From the NCBI GenBank assembly GCA_963556145.1, contig OY744469.1:4808767-4872766 (forward strand): 64,000 nucleotides of DNA, given 5' to 3'. Numbering within the stretch: position 1 is the first letter of the stretch; every line of letters begins with the position of its first letter. Made by a program: the position numbers and the translations under genes. Below are positions 34,424 to 44,217 of this stretch, one piece after another. The notes below the pieces were generated by a model, which saw only the letters and a program-made list of their open reading frames with translations, did not search any database and was not told where the DNA came from. The DNA comes from Hygrocybe punicea. Its lineage: Eukaryota > Basidiomycota > Agaricomycetes > Agaricales > Hygrophoraceae.

Positions 34424-37400
34424 TTAATCGTCGTCGGGTGAGGAGTCTATGGAGGGCGGGTACGTCGGATCATCAAGATTGTTTGAATCGGTATCGTCGG
34501 CATCGGGGTATTGTAAGAAGTCGTCCAACGGTATCGATATTTTTGAGCGGGCGTGGTAGGGTACGACTCGGAAAGCGGCAAATCGAGATTTAGAAACCGC
34601 ACCGTCGAGTTCGGCGAGTATGTAGGATCCGCCTTCTGTTTTCCTGACGACAACCATGGGTCCAAAGTACCGCGGTTTTGCTTTACGATCGAGAGACATT
34701 TCGATACGTGAATTTCGGACGAGAACGAGGTTACCGGGTTCGAAGTCGTAAACTTTGATCGTGTTGGCGTATTTCTGCTCGAATTGCCGGGCGGACGCGA
34801 GCCGAGATTTGGTAAGCTTTTCTTTGACCCGATCGAGGTCGGCTTCTCGTTTACGAAGTTGTCGGGCGCGGATGACTATGAGGTCGGTCGTAGACATCGT
34901 ATCTTGCGTCGGAACCATGTACGTAGCTTCGGCAAAATCGAATGGAAACAGCGGTTCTACTCCGTGTGCGATGTAGTAGGACGAGTATCCGAGGCTTTTG
35001 TGTGTCGTGACCCGTTCGGCCCAAAATACGGAGTGGGTTACGGTGTGCCATTTCTTTTCATCTCCGTCACAACTTTTCATAATGGCCTCCCGGACATCTA
35101 GGTGGCGACGCTCAACGGGTCCGTTCGCTTGTGAGTTATAGGGCGAAATGCGGATGTGGCGGATACCGTAGCGGGAGGCGAGATAGTCGAGCGCTTCTAC
35201 GAACGGCTTGCCGTTGTCGGTGACGATTTCTTCGAGAGCGCCCCAACGGCATAAGATGTCTTCGAACAAAAACGTGCCGATGGTGGAGCCGGTCTCGCGG
35301 CGTAACATGCGGAACTCAGGGTAAGCGGACAGGGAGCAACGGGCTTGGACGATGTATCGATAGCCGCCGGATCGTGGCATAAACATTGTGTCGACATACG
35401 CTTTACGAAATAGTGAGGCCGGTGTAGCGACGGTGGGCGGAATGTGATGATAACGCATTTGCCGTACTTGGCACTGATGGCAAGACTGGACGTACCACTT
35501 AACGTCGTGGTCGAGGTGCGGCCACCAGAAACGATCGAGTAGCCGAGCGCGGACGGAGAATATACCTTTGTGGCCGAGAGAGTCGTGAGCGTCTTTGAGT
35601 AACTGAAGCCGGCGGTCGGGCGGTATGACAAGTTTGTGTTTTCCGTGACGGTCTTTGCGCCAAAGCTTGTTATCGGTGACGAAGAATTCAAGGGCGTACC
35701 GTAGGAACAGACGGTATTCTTCGTCCGAGAAGTTCACGGGTCGGGTTAGATCTCGTAACCAAGTCTCGACGAGGGCAAGACGAACGTCGGCCGCGCGGGC
35801 TTTATCGGATCGCGGTATGTCAGAAACGGCTTCCTGATTTGTGTAGACGAGGACGGCCGGTAATTCTTGGAGTCGGTCGGCTGTGGCACGGCAGCGGCCG
35901 CATACGGCAATCGGCTTAGACGGTATGGGGACGGGTCGGTAGTTGACGACTTCCATAAAGAAACCGTAGGAGTGGTCGAGCCAATCGTCGGAATCGTTGA
36001 TCTCCTCGGGGTCTTCTGCAGCGCGGGGACGTCGGGAGAGTCCGTCGGGTGCACCGTGTGCGGAAGCGGGTACGTGAACGAGTCTAAAGTCAAATAAGAG
36101 CACGCCGGCTATCCATCGGTTGATCGTTGCATTGGGCTGAATGTCGGGGTTGTTGAGCATCCCTTTTATGTACTTCGCGTCGACTTCGACGGTGAGGTTG
36201 CGGACGCCGATGATGAAGATTCGGTAGGCGCGGAGGGCCCTGAAGAGGCCGTAGAGTTCGAGCTTGGACTGGGAGTATCGGGCTTCGCGTTCGTTCCACG
36301 ATATTGAACCAAAGCGATTCGGATAGCGCTTTCCGTCGGCGCGGATTTGCATAAGAACGAAGCCGACTCCAAGAACGGATGAATCGACGGCGAGAATCAC
36401 TTCCCATTCACGCGTGTAGTCGATAGCGCGCAGCGCTGGTGACGTAATGACGGCGTTTTTGAGGTAGTCGACGGCGGTCTCTTCTTCTTCACCAAATTCG
36501 AAGGGTATACCTTTGCGGGTAAGGCGGACGAGGGGTCGGGAGTGAAGCGAGAAGTCCTTGATAAAAATACGCAAGACGCCGCAGATGCCAAGAAAGGCGC
36601 GAACTTCGGTGAGGTTGGTCGGCAGTGGCCAATCGCGAATCTTCTGTACTTTGGAGTCGTCGGCTACTCTTCCTTCGTATGTGCATCGGTGGCCAACAAC
36701 GATGACTGAGGGTCGACACAACTCGAGTTTTTTGCCGTTGAAGGTACCGCCGACATAGCGGAAACGCTGGATGACGCGGTTGACACCTTGGAAGTGTTCC
36801 CAAATGAAACGTCGGATTGCCGGGTTCTCGGGTATAGTCTCGTAGGTACCGTCGGGTTGCTCGTAGCGGGTTGGAGGCCCTTTAACGGGAATATCGTCCA
36901 TATACGGAACGGCAAGATGAGGGATTTCGTCACGGAGGATGTACGTAGAGTCACCGTGTAGGATCTGCGGGGAATTTGTGTATCCCATAGCAATCCGCGT
37001 AAGTCGAAGCGTTCCGAGTGGAGACTGAAAAGTCATATAGTCCCGAGACGAGGGGTGGACGAGGCGTTGGTCGAAAGAGACGAAGAGGTCGAAGGAAGCG
37101 TAGCAAGAGTGGCCGCCAAAGGCCTCGGCCAAGTGCTCGGTCATGGGCGGTACGGCGGGATCGCGGATAGTGACGGCGTTAAGCGGCTGTAGATCGTGGA
37201 CGATTCGAAGAGACTTCCCGTCCTTTTTCAAAACGCAAAACCAGCGGGAGCGATATGACGAATTCGAGGGTTCATAGGTACCGGCGTTAATTTTGTCTTT
37301 GATGATGCCGATGACTTCGTTAAGGATGCCGGGTGGGATTGGGATATTGCGATGGACCCACGGGTCGTGCGGTACGGTGGGAATGTGGATCGGCGGGAAG

Positions 37401-38080
37401 TAGTCCGTATTGAACTGGCCCTTCTCGGATTCGTTCCAGGCGAAGGCGGCTTCTTGCGTTTTGATGATATGGTGGCCGAGTTTTTCTTCCTCAGGCCAAA
37501 GGAATCCATCCGAGTTCATCGGCATCGCGTCGTGTCGTTCCTGGGTATAGCGGGTGCCGGGTGTAAAGTCGGGCGGGTGAGTCGGGAGCGTGGGTAAATC
37601 GGCTAGCGGGTCGCCGGTGATCTCGCGTATGATGCGGTATTCGTCGGGGAGAGTGGTAGAAATTGGGCGGATACGATCGGCTACCTTCTTATACTTTTTC
37701 TTGGTAACGACTCCTTTTAGGTCCCTGGTAGGGGGGGTGGTATACGAGATATAAGTAGCGTGTTCAGTAGAGGCCTTGTTACAAATATTCGAAGAAGAAA
37801 TATGTGATGCAGGAGCGGAGACGGAACAAGACGAAGGAAGGGTATCGGCAGTACGTAGCTGATTTTGTACATCGGTCAACAATGAAATGTACTGGGCGGC
37901 AGTCTGAGGCTGAGACGAAGAGAAATCTAAATCGATAGAAAAACATAAGTCCTCTTCTAGGGGAAACGGCAAAAGGGAAGCATAGTTCGTGGTATAGGTG
38001 TGGTCGCTTTCGAGTGGCGGCTTCTCATCTCCCGGTGCGTCCTTTCCGAGAGGTATCTCCGGGTCCTCGACTTCTAAAAA
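34424..38080 (-). CDS. pol: gypsy Pol: reverse transcriptase, RNase H, integrase
   Basis: The frame is open from the gag stop region to 34424, about 1215 codons, with no ATG needed if reached by -1 frameshifting. RT: catalytic YMDD (PYMDDIPVKG) preceded by FQSPLGTLRLTRIAMGYTNS. RNase H: VILAVDSSVLGVGFVL and SKLELYGLFRALR. Integrase: HHCC zinc region (HDSLGHKGIFSVRARLLDRF, CHQCQ), then catalytic D in VDTMFMPRSGGY, D in IVTDNGKPF and E in GPVERRHLD, so DDE is complete. The C-terminus (KPRYFGPMVVVRKTEGGSYI) is the usual GPY/F-type module. No premature stop or frame break was seen, so the enzyme may be functional. Confidence 0.92.
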   Translation of the reverse strand, partial: FLEVEDPEIPLGKDAPGDEKPPLESDHTYTTNYASLLPFPLEEDLCFSIDLDFSSSQPQTAAQYISLLTDVQNQLRTADTLPSSCSVSAPASHISSSNICNKASTEHATYISYTTPPTRDLKGVVTKKKYKKVADRIRPISTTLPDEYRIIREITGDPLADLPTLPTHPPDFTPGTRYTQERHDAMPMNSDGFLWPEEEKLGHHIIKTQEAAFAWNESEKGQFNTDYFPPIHIPTVPHDPWVHRNIPIPPGILNEVIGIIKDKINAGTYEPSNSSYRSRWFCVLKKDGKSLRIVHDLQPLNAVTIRDPAVPPMTEHLAEAFGGHSCYASFDLFVSFDQRLVHPSSRDYMTFQSPLGTLRLTRIAMGYTNSPQILHGDSTYILRDEIPHLAVPYMDDIPVKGPPTRYEQPDGTYETIPENPAIRRFIWEHFQGVNRVIQRFRYVGGTFNGKKLELCRPSVIVVGHRCTYEGRVADDSKVQKIRDWPLPTNLTEVRAFLGICGVLRIFIKDFSLHSRPLVRLTRKGIPFEFGEEEETAVDYLKNAVITSPALRAIDYTREWEVILAVDSSVLGVGFVLMQIRADGKRYPNRFGSISWNEREARYSQSKLELYGLFRALRAYRIFIIGVRNLTVEVDAKYIKGMLNNPDIQPNATINRWIAGVLLFDFRLVHVPASAHGAPDGLSRRPRAAEDPEEINDSDDWLDHSYGFFMEVVNYRPVPIPSKPIAVCGRCRATADRLQELPAVLVYTNQEAVSDIPRSDKARAADVRLALVETWLRDLTRPVNFSDEEYRLFLRYALEFFVTDNKLWRKDRHGKHKLVIPPDRRLQLLKDAHDSLGHKGIFSVRARLLDRFWWPHLDHDVKWYVQSCHQCQVRQMRYHHIPPTVATPASLFRKAYVDTMFMPRSGGYRYIVQARCSLSAYPEFRMLRRETGSTIGTFLFEDILCRWGALEEIVTDNGKPFVEALDYLASRYGIRHIRISPYNSQANGPVERRHLDVREAIMKSCDGDEKKWHTVTHSVFWAERVTTHKSLGYSSYYIAHGVEPLFPFDFAEATYMVPTQDTMSTTDLIVIRARQLRKREADLDRVKEKLTKSRLASARQFEQKYANTIKVYDFEPGNLVLVRNSRIEMSLDRKAKPRYFGPMVVVRKTEGGSYILAELDGAVSKSRFAAFRVVPYHARSKISIPLDDFLQYPDADDTDSNNLDDPTYPPSIDSSPDDD

Positions 38081-40329
38081 TCCGGCTTTCCGGTGTCGGA
38101 CCGCTCTCGTCGGTTCTTTTGGTTGTGCTCGATGGTGGGCAAAGTGACGACGGCGCCGGTGTTTGGGTCCGTGATCGTGACTTGTTGTTCTCCGTTTTTA
38201 TAATCCTTCGTAAGGGCTTCGGAAAGCGTGAAGAACGGGCGGCCGATGAGGATCTCGTAGGGGGCGTCGTCGACAACTTGGACTTGGAGGAAAAGATCGA
38301 CGTCGCCAAAAGTGAATTTTAGGTTGGCGATCCGGCCGAGGGTGTCGTTGTCGCTTTTATTTGCCGACTGCATCCGCATCTTCATATTTTGGAGGCCGTA
38401 ACCGAGTTTCTCCCAAATATCGCGCCGCATGCCGATGATCATGGAACCGTTGTCGAGGACGCACTCGAATACGAATTTGCCGTTGATGAGCGGGTAGACC
38501 GCACGGAGAGGGACTGAGTCGCGGCCGACGACGAGCGGGACGTTTTCCTGACAGTGTTGACAGGCGCGAGTGGGGATTTCGGGTGCGTGAAAGTGGAAGA
38601 CCTCGACGTTGTTACTCTCGGCGGTGACCTTTTTCGACGTAGTGAGGTCCTTCATGTGACGGCGGGCGTCGGACGACATGGCTAAAAGTTCTCGCTGCGA
38701 AATGCAGACTTGAGAATCGAGCGCGCGGTCGATGACGGACTTGGCGATACCGGGATCTTCGATGGGGGCTTGGTAGCGGTATTGGGGGTGCGATGCGGGA
38801 AGGTTCTGGGGAGTGCGCGGTACAAGGGCGGTCGGCTCGGTCGGCCGCGTGTTCGAAGGGGGGACTATGGTGATCGGCTGCTCGTTGATAGGTCTGGCCG
38901 TTTTCTCGGCGGGTTTCGCGGCGGGGACAGACGTGGAAGTGGTGGGCAAATTGGGAAACGTTTCTCTAGACTTGCCTTTCGCCTTTGATGGGATCTCTAC
39001 ACCGTCGAATCTAACCCGTTTACGAAGCCGCTGCACTTCGGCTTCCAGAACCTTAATTTGTTCGTTGTCGTCGTCGATGTCGGACGTTGTGGACTGAAAG
39101 ATGTCGGCGTACTCGGTGGTGACCTCTGGTTCGTAGGTGGGTACTTCGACGGCGGAGACGAAGTTAGTTTTGACATGAGGCGGCGGGTCGCGTTGGAACG
39201 GTTCTGTGGGGTTGCGGGCAGGGGGAGCGCGGTTGCCGGGGTTCTGTGCGTGCCACGCGTCGAAGCGTTCCCTCATATTTTTGCCGACGATAGCCTTTGG
39301 AAGATACATTCCGTTAGGCAACACGATGCGGCCGTGCTCGTTCTTGCGGCATATTCCGTCTCGAGTGTACTGCTCGCAGATGGGACAATCGCGTATACGA
39401 TGGAACGGATCGTCGCAAAAGAGGCAGTTGAAGTTGGTGAAACCCTGTCCCACGGTGGTCGGCTCAGCCCTATTTGCACACGGCTTTGGGGGGTTGTTGC
39501 GTTCGGTGAGGGCTTGCGTGAGGACGGCGAGTTGTTGCGAAACGAGACGAAATAGGTCGGATACGTTAGGTTCGACCGGTTCCGCTTTAGGAATGACCGG
39601 GTCATAGCGAGCGGGTGGCGGGTAGCGGGTGGCGGGTTCCATTGGAGTCGAGTACCGGATGGCGGCAGGCGACGTTGACGAGAGACGAGAGACGGTGGAC
39701 GGTTCGGCCGCGGTTCCGGCCAGCAAGAAGTGGGCGCAATTGTGGAAGTCCTGGAAGTCGTAAGGGTCGCTATGGAAATGGTTCGGTTTTTGGTACTGCA
39801 GACGGGTTTTGATGTCCTTTTTGAGCTCGACATGGAAGCCGTTCTCGTACGCGATGTTGCGTTCTCGGGGAGAGATTCGACCCTTGTCTAAGAGGAATCC
39901 CGAGATCCGGATGAACTCGCGGTAATATTCGCCAAGTTCAGCGCGGGTACGGATACCGTAAGCGGTTTGGGTGTGCGTAAGACGGTCGAGATCCGCCATA
40001 GTGTACCGGTGATCGTCTTCCGTGCCCGGGTATAGCACGAGTACGCTCTTCTTGAATGCGGCATAATCGACGCCGGTCGCGCTAGGTAAACTTGCCCAAA
40101 GCTCGTAGTCGCTAAGCGACGCGTAGCGCAGACTATGCTTAATGCGTCCTGCGTCGTCGAGAGCGGCATCGGCAGCAAGTATCTCGACTTCTTCGAAGAA
40201 ACGGTTTAAATTGAGCGGGTTCCCGTCGAAGGTCGGGGCCGTGGAGTGACCGCGAGCGGGCATTTGTCGTGGAGTAACATGGGGAGCGGTGACGTGGGGA
40301 GCGGTCGAGGATCCAGAGGTCGAAGTCAT
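38074..40329 (-). CDS. gag: gypsy Gag-protease polyprotein, about 751 aa from first ATG
   Basis: First in-frame ATG is at 40329, but the frame is open without ATG back to about 40884, close to the primer-binding site. Order: Ser/Pro-rich low-complexity region, capsid-like domain (GNPLNLNRFFEEVEILAADA), CCHC zinc knuckle (CLFCDDPFHRIRDC), coiled segment (IKVLEAEVQRLRKRVRF), and a retropepsin-like protease (CVLDNGSMIIGMRRDIWEKL, with ILIGRPFF flap-to-core pattern). The protease active site reads DNG rather than DSG or DTG. The stop at 38074-38076 directly follows GGATTTT. Confidence 0.88.
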   Translation of the reverse strand: MTSTSGSSTAPHVTAPHVTPRQMPARGHSTAPTFDGNPLNLNRFFEEVEILAADAALDDAGRIKHSLRYASLSDYELWASLPSATGVDYAAFKKSVLVLYPGTEDDHRYTMADLDRLTHTQTAYGIRTRAELGEYYREFIRISGFLLDKGRISPRERNIAYENGFHVELKKDIKTRLQYQKPNHFHSDPYDFQDFHNCAHFLLAGTAAEPSTVSRLSSTSPAAIRYSTPMEPATRYPPPARYDPVIPKAEPVEPNVSDLFRLVSQQLAVLTQALTERNNPPKPCANRAEPTTVGQGFTNFNCLFCDDPFHRIRDCPICEQYTRDGICRKNEHGRIVLPNGMYLPKAIVGKNMRERFDAWHAQNPGNRAPPARNPTEPFQRDPPPHVKTNFVSAVEVPTYEPEVTTEYADIFQSTTSDIDDDNEQIKVLEAEVQRLRKRVRFDGVEIPSKAKGKSRETFPNLPTTSTSVPAAKPAEKTARPINEQPITIVPPSNTRPTEPTALVPRTPQNLPASHPQYRYQAPIEDPGIAKSVIDRALDSQVCISQRELLAMSSDARRHMKDLTTSKKVTAESNNVEVFHFHAPEIPTRACQHCQENVPLVVGRDSVPLRAVYPLINGKFVFECVLDNGSMIIGMRRDIWEKLGYGLQNMKMRMQSANKSDNDTLGRIANLKFTFGDVDLFLQVQVVDDAPYEILIGRPFFTLSEALTKDYKNGEQQVTITDPNTGAVVTLPTIEHNQKNRRERSDTGKPDF

Positions 40330-40888
40330 TGTGGGTGGAAGGAGCTGAGATGTCGATGAAGCGGTTGTCGGGTGTGCGATGAGCGGGTCGGGTAACGTGG
40401 ACGATGACGGCGTAGGCGAAGACGATGACGGGGACGATGACGGCGTAGGCGATGACGATGACGGGGACGATGACGATGACGGATTATTCGATGTCGAGAG
40501 CAAAGACGGAGACGATGACGATGACGGAGTTTTCGATATCGAGAGCGAAGACGTGGACGGGGGTTCTAACGAGGTCGAAGTCGGGGACGTAGGCGATGCG
40601 GGTGTCGAACTGAGATCGGATGAGTCGGGTGTGATGGTAATTATCGGTATATCGACCGATTCGAGACTGTCGGATGAGAGATATAGGGGGGTGTTTGACC
40701 CTGAGACGAGCGGGAGATTGTTATGTCGAGCGAGGTGGTCGGGTACTAGCTGGAAGAAGTCGTCGTCGATTGTCGGGTCGAAGGCGGCTAAAGAGAGTTC
40801 TTGTTGAAGAGTTCTTCGAGGAAGATCTCGAAGACGACGGTCAGAGGGAGGGATACGGGAAGAGGAAGCTATGGTGGTGCTAGACTAT

Positions 40889-40906
40889 TCCTCGCGGTGG
40901 GCTCCA
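40889..40906 (-). promoter_or_regulatory. primer-binding site of the gypsy element
   Basis: TGGAGCCCACCGCGAGGA begins two bases after the 5' LTR and should pair with a tRNA 3' end (…CCA). The same site, with one change, follows the LTR at 63697-63934. The tRNA was not identified. Confidence 0.75.
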
Positions 40907-40908
40907 GA

Positions 40909-41703
40909 TGTAAAGGCGAGGTCGGGGTGGCTGCGGAATAATAATCCTAAGCCTGTGGGGTCAGCGTAGAAGTGACTAGGAATAGTCTAACAAGCTTCAG
41001 TAAGATAATAGGATATAAGGAGTAAGAAGCCGCCGAGTAAACTTCTGAAATCTATCGAGACCGATCGAAGCCGACGAAGCCGACGATGTCGGGTACGGCG
41101 GGTCGGGTGTCGGGTGACGAGTAACGTAGAGATAAAGGCGGTAGAACGACGGGGAGGGCGTCGAGGAATCCGACGAGCGATGTGTGCGATGGAATTTGCT
41201 GAGAGACTTAATTCTCAGAGAGAGGAAATGGGGGAACTGGTTTCTTATTTTGAGACGGCGCTTGGGCACCGTTTTTATACTACAAATTTGTGTACCTAGA
41301 TTCGGACGAGAGTCCTCGGCCGATGAGAGGAGACAAAGGAGAATAAAAATGGGGAAGTAGGAAGAGCGTTGCGAGGCGACGATGACAGGGAAAATGGGTG
41401 GAAGATATGAAAAACCGTAAAAGATGCAATATACTATACTATATCCCCATAAGGGAGACGCTAGGCGTGAATAAGGCAAGTCCGATGTCGGGATCCCAGT
41501 CCGATGAGATCTATCTTCGATATTTGAAGTTCCGTGAGTTTAGGAGATAGACCGTCCAGGTACGTGAGCGGCCGTGCTAGTCGGTATGCATCGGGTTGCG
41601 TCGGGTTGCGTCGGGTTCGAACGTAGATTGCTAGAGACGTCGGGTTCGAGCGGATTCGCTAGATATCGATGTTACGGCCTCAGAGGGTCGAGGACCCTCT
41701 ACA
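40909..41703 (-). repeat. gypsy 5' LTR (795 bp)
   Basis: See the element entry; begins TGTAGAGGG and ends CCTTTACA on the minus strand. Confidence 0.93.
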
Positions 41704-42090
41704 CCGTGTGCGACCTCAAAACATATATAAGTCCAACACATATTTATATTTCTCGCAGTTGCGTCGGTTCATTCCTCCATCTTTTAGTGCCTTAACAGAA
41801 CCATAATAACAATGTATTAGTACTATTGTAAATGGGTAGTTCTATTTGGCACCCCGGGGTGCACCTTCTTTCCCACGCACCCCTCCACATAAATCTCAGA
41901 GTGCCCTGGGCGCTTCTCAACTCATGTGCCCCCATGGCCGGGCATGGCCGGACAGCCACCGGATATCTATGTGTCAACCAATGTCTTTGTCGTCTCGGTC
42001 GCCTCTCGTCACCATCACATCCTTCCGCCACCACAGCCAACAGCCAACCACTACCGCCAGCTTCTTCCTTTCGAATAGAACAAACTGGTC

Positions 42091-42954
42091 TTGGAAAGTC
42101 GACACTACAAGGTTTCGAGATATAACAGCGATGTATGCCATTATGTCACTGTCCTTAAGAGCGGCCACATCATTTGTGACTGTATGATGGGTGTCAACCT
42201 TGGCGTTCTATGTCGCCACGCCTTTACTGTGCTCTATACTACTGACTCCATGTTTCACCTCAGTATGTATAATGCCCGGTAAGTTGTAGCATATTACCAT
42301 TATGCATCCTTGCTCATACCAGTTCTATGTACAGGTGGCTCCTTGATTCGCAACTGGACCTTGCTGCTGTCCCTGGTGTTGCACAAGGGAAGCTGACGGC
42401 AGCACTGCCGGAACTCTCAAAACCATTGGGACCGATCTTTCCTACATTTGAAGGTTGCGCAACACCGCCACCTGTTACACGAACCCTCCATCCGAAAGTG
42501 ATTCATCATCAAGCCATGTCGAAACTCAAAGTTGCACTCAAGCACGTTCATACCGAAGAACTACGCTTCCTGGAGTCGGGCATGGATGCCATCATGTGAG
42601 CAGTGTCTAGATTGTCCCAACACTGTCTGACTTCGTACAAGTGAGCAACAGGAATTGGATAATCAACCCGTAATCCTGCCTCCTCCTACAGTGAAGACAA
42701 AAGGCTGACCTCGGCAGAAGCGTCTCACATCAGCCATAGAGGGAAAATTGGGCTCTCGAAAGCGCATCTGCCTCAACAAATCTGGAAAACTAGCTCAAGA
42801 AAGTATCCCTGACCACGGTCCTGATATAATTGTCGAGTCTAGCCATTCGAAGACTCGTCAACTCCGCCACTGCGCCAAGTGTGGTAAAGTTGGCCACTAC
42901 ATGAAGACATGCAAACGCACCGGAAAGAAGCGTGCTCATTCTGATAGTGATTGA
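42091..42954 (+). pseudogene. C-terminal part of MULE transposase (SWIM plus zinc knuckle), inverted
   Basis: Exon 42091-42278 encodes SRYNSDVCHYVTVLKSGHII then CDCMMGVNLGVLCRHAF, a C-x-C...C-x-H SWIM zinc finger as found after the catalytic domain of MULE/FAR1 transposases. A 56 nt intron (42279-42334) joins it to RWLLDSQLDLAAVPG. Further downstream, CAKCGKVGHYMKTC is a CCHC knuckle, with stop at 42954. No start or catalytic domain precedes it. The missing front half is on the other strand at 44217-46687, ending just where this part should begin. Confidence 0.78.
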
Positions 42955-43462
42955 AATACACTGAGTAGTCGAATACAATGGACTAGCTAACTTGAAATAC
43001 ATCCCGTCTTCTCTTGATCATGCCATATTCCTGCTAATATGTCTGCAAAACGTACATGTTGGTGTCATGCTGGAGTCTTACCTGAGTGGATGTTGACAGC
43101 TGTCCTTGTTCAAGTGAGTGGCTCAAATTGAACTCTTCAAATGCATTGCCCTATTGACAAAGGTCACGGTATGGTGGAGATGACACGACAGTATGAGATG
43201 GTGCCAGACTCAGTGCAGAGATTTGATGGTCCAGATGTGTGCCATAGTGGCGGCTGGCCTCACGACCATGCATGAACACATCCATTGATGTATCAGCTAT
43301 AGTCGCAAGGGTAGCAGCAGCAGCGAATAGTGATGTTCCGGAAGGTCGGGCGAGGCCAAAGCCGCCAGTGACAGCTTGGCCCTGGCCTCTTCGAGTAGGG
43401 GGCAGGAGAGAGCAAGAGGTTCGCGAGAAGATGCAAACAATTCGGGGCGGTGACCACTCACA

Positions 43463-43518
43463 ACCTCACGCACGCAGCTTCCACGTCAATTGACGTGGGC
43501 ATACGTGGTTTGTGAGGT
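43463..43518. repeat. CTCRCG hairpin, copy 2
   Basis: An imperfect palindrome of about 55 bp, from ACCTCACGCA to TTTGTGAGGT, centred on GTCAATTGAC. Related copies are at 29754-29805, 52532-52585 and 59819-59871; two of those lie inside hAT-like elements. Confidence 0.65.
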
Positions 43519-43727
43519 GGTTCGAGTGGGTGCTGGTGTACTGTGTTGTGTCACACCCGAAGCCTCGCCTCTTCCCTCGTCTTTGGCGCCTCAGTTGGTG
43601 GGTGAGAATTGGAGTGGAAGCTGCACCCTCGTCGCCTTGGTCGACATCTTTGGCACCTTGGTTGTCCTTGCTGCGGTCCTTCCCACCTCCCGCGGATCAA
43701 AGGATTCACTGTGAACTCACCTTAGGG

Positions 43728-44217
43728 ACAAGCTGTCAGACTTGGCGATGACAGGCACAACATTGACCACCTCGCTAAGTTTTTCATGACAATGACATCG
43801 TAGGGCGAGTGACCCATAGGATTGATGAAGTACAGGCAGCAGTGGATCCGCGTGTCCTGGATGTACCGATCACGGATGGCCGTCAGCTCTTTGTGAAGAT
43901 AGGCGCTGTGCTGGTCCTTAATGTGCTTGATAGGGTCCCAACTACAGGAGACGAGTAATCTCATCGAGGCGAAGCAAGATGTAAAAAGAAACCCACCAGT
44001 TTTCATTATTGAGTTGATCCCTGTATCCAGGCGTGTCAACGATATTCAACGCCACTTTGATGCGATTCCCAACAATAACTGGGTGGTAAATTTAATGACT
44101 ACCCTTAAAATGAGGGGGAAAAATACTGTGAGATACTGCCTGGAACTTGGTGGTCTGTCTAACAGGCTCATCATGAGTGAAGCGCCCTTGGGAGTCGATA
44201 AAGTGTGAAATAAATGA
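43728..44217 (-). pseudogene. septin GTPase fragment, truncated and frameshifted
   Basis: Recognisable septin blocks on the minus strand in order: ISHFIDSQGRF, HDEPVRQTTKFQAVSHS, then VALNIVDTPGYRDQLNNENW (G3 region, DTPGYRD instead of DTPGYGD), PIKHIKDQHSAYLHKELTA, RYIQDTRIHCCLYFINPMGH, then after a one-base frame change LSEVVNVVPVIAKSDSLS (G4, AKSD). Septin introns are retained, so this is a DNA-level copy. It stops at a GTGAGT splice site at about 43728. The G1 P-loop is absent here but QTGLGKST is encoded on the plus strand at 42081-42104, at the opposite inversion junction. Confidence 0.8.

Larger units (their letters stand above)
31864..41703 (-). mobile_element. complete Ty3/gypsy LTR retrotransposon, 9840 bp
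   Basis: Two 795 bp LTRs (31864-32658 and 40909-41703), beginning TG and ending CA, flanked by the 4 bp direct repeat CCGT (31860-31863 and 41704-41707). I saw no difference between the LTRs, so insertion is recent. Read on the minus strand the order is 5' LTR, primer-binding site (40889-40906, TGGAGCCCACCGCGAGGA, two bases after the LTR), gag-protease, pol (RT, RNase H, integrase), a purine tract (AAGGAGA) directly before the 3' LTR. This gene order defines Ty3/gypsy. Unusually, a separate three-exon gene runs on the plus strand at 32830-34217 between integrase and 3' LTR. No chromodomain was seen in the integrase tail. Confidence 0.93.
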
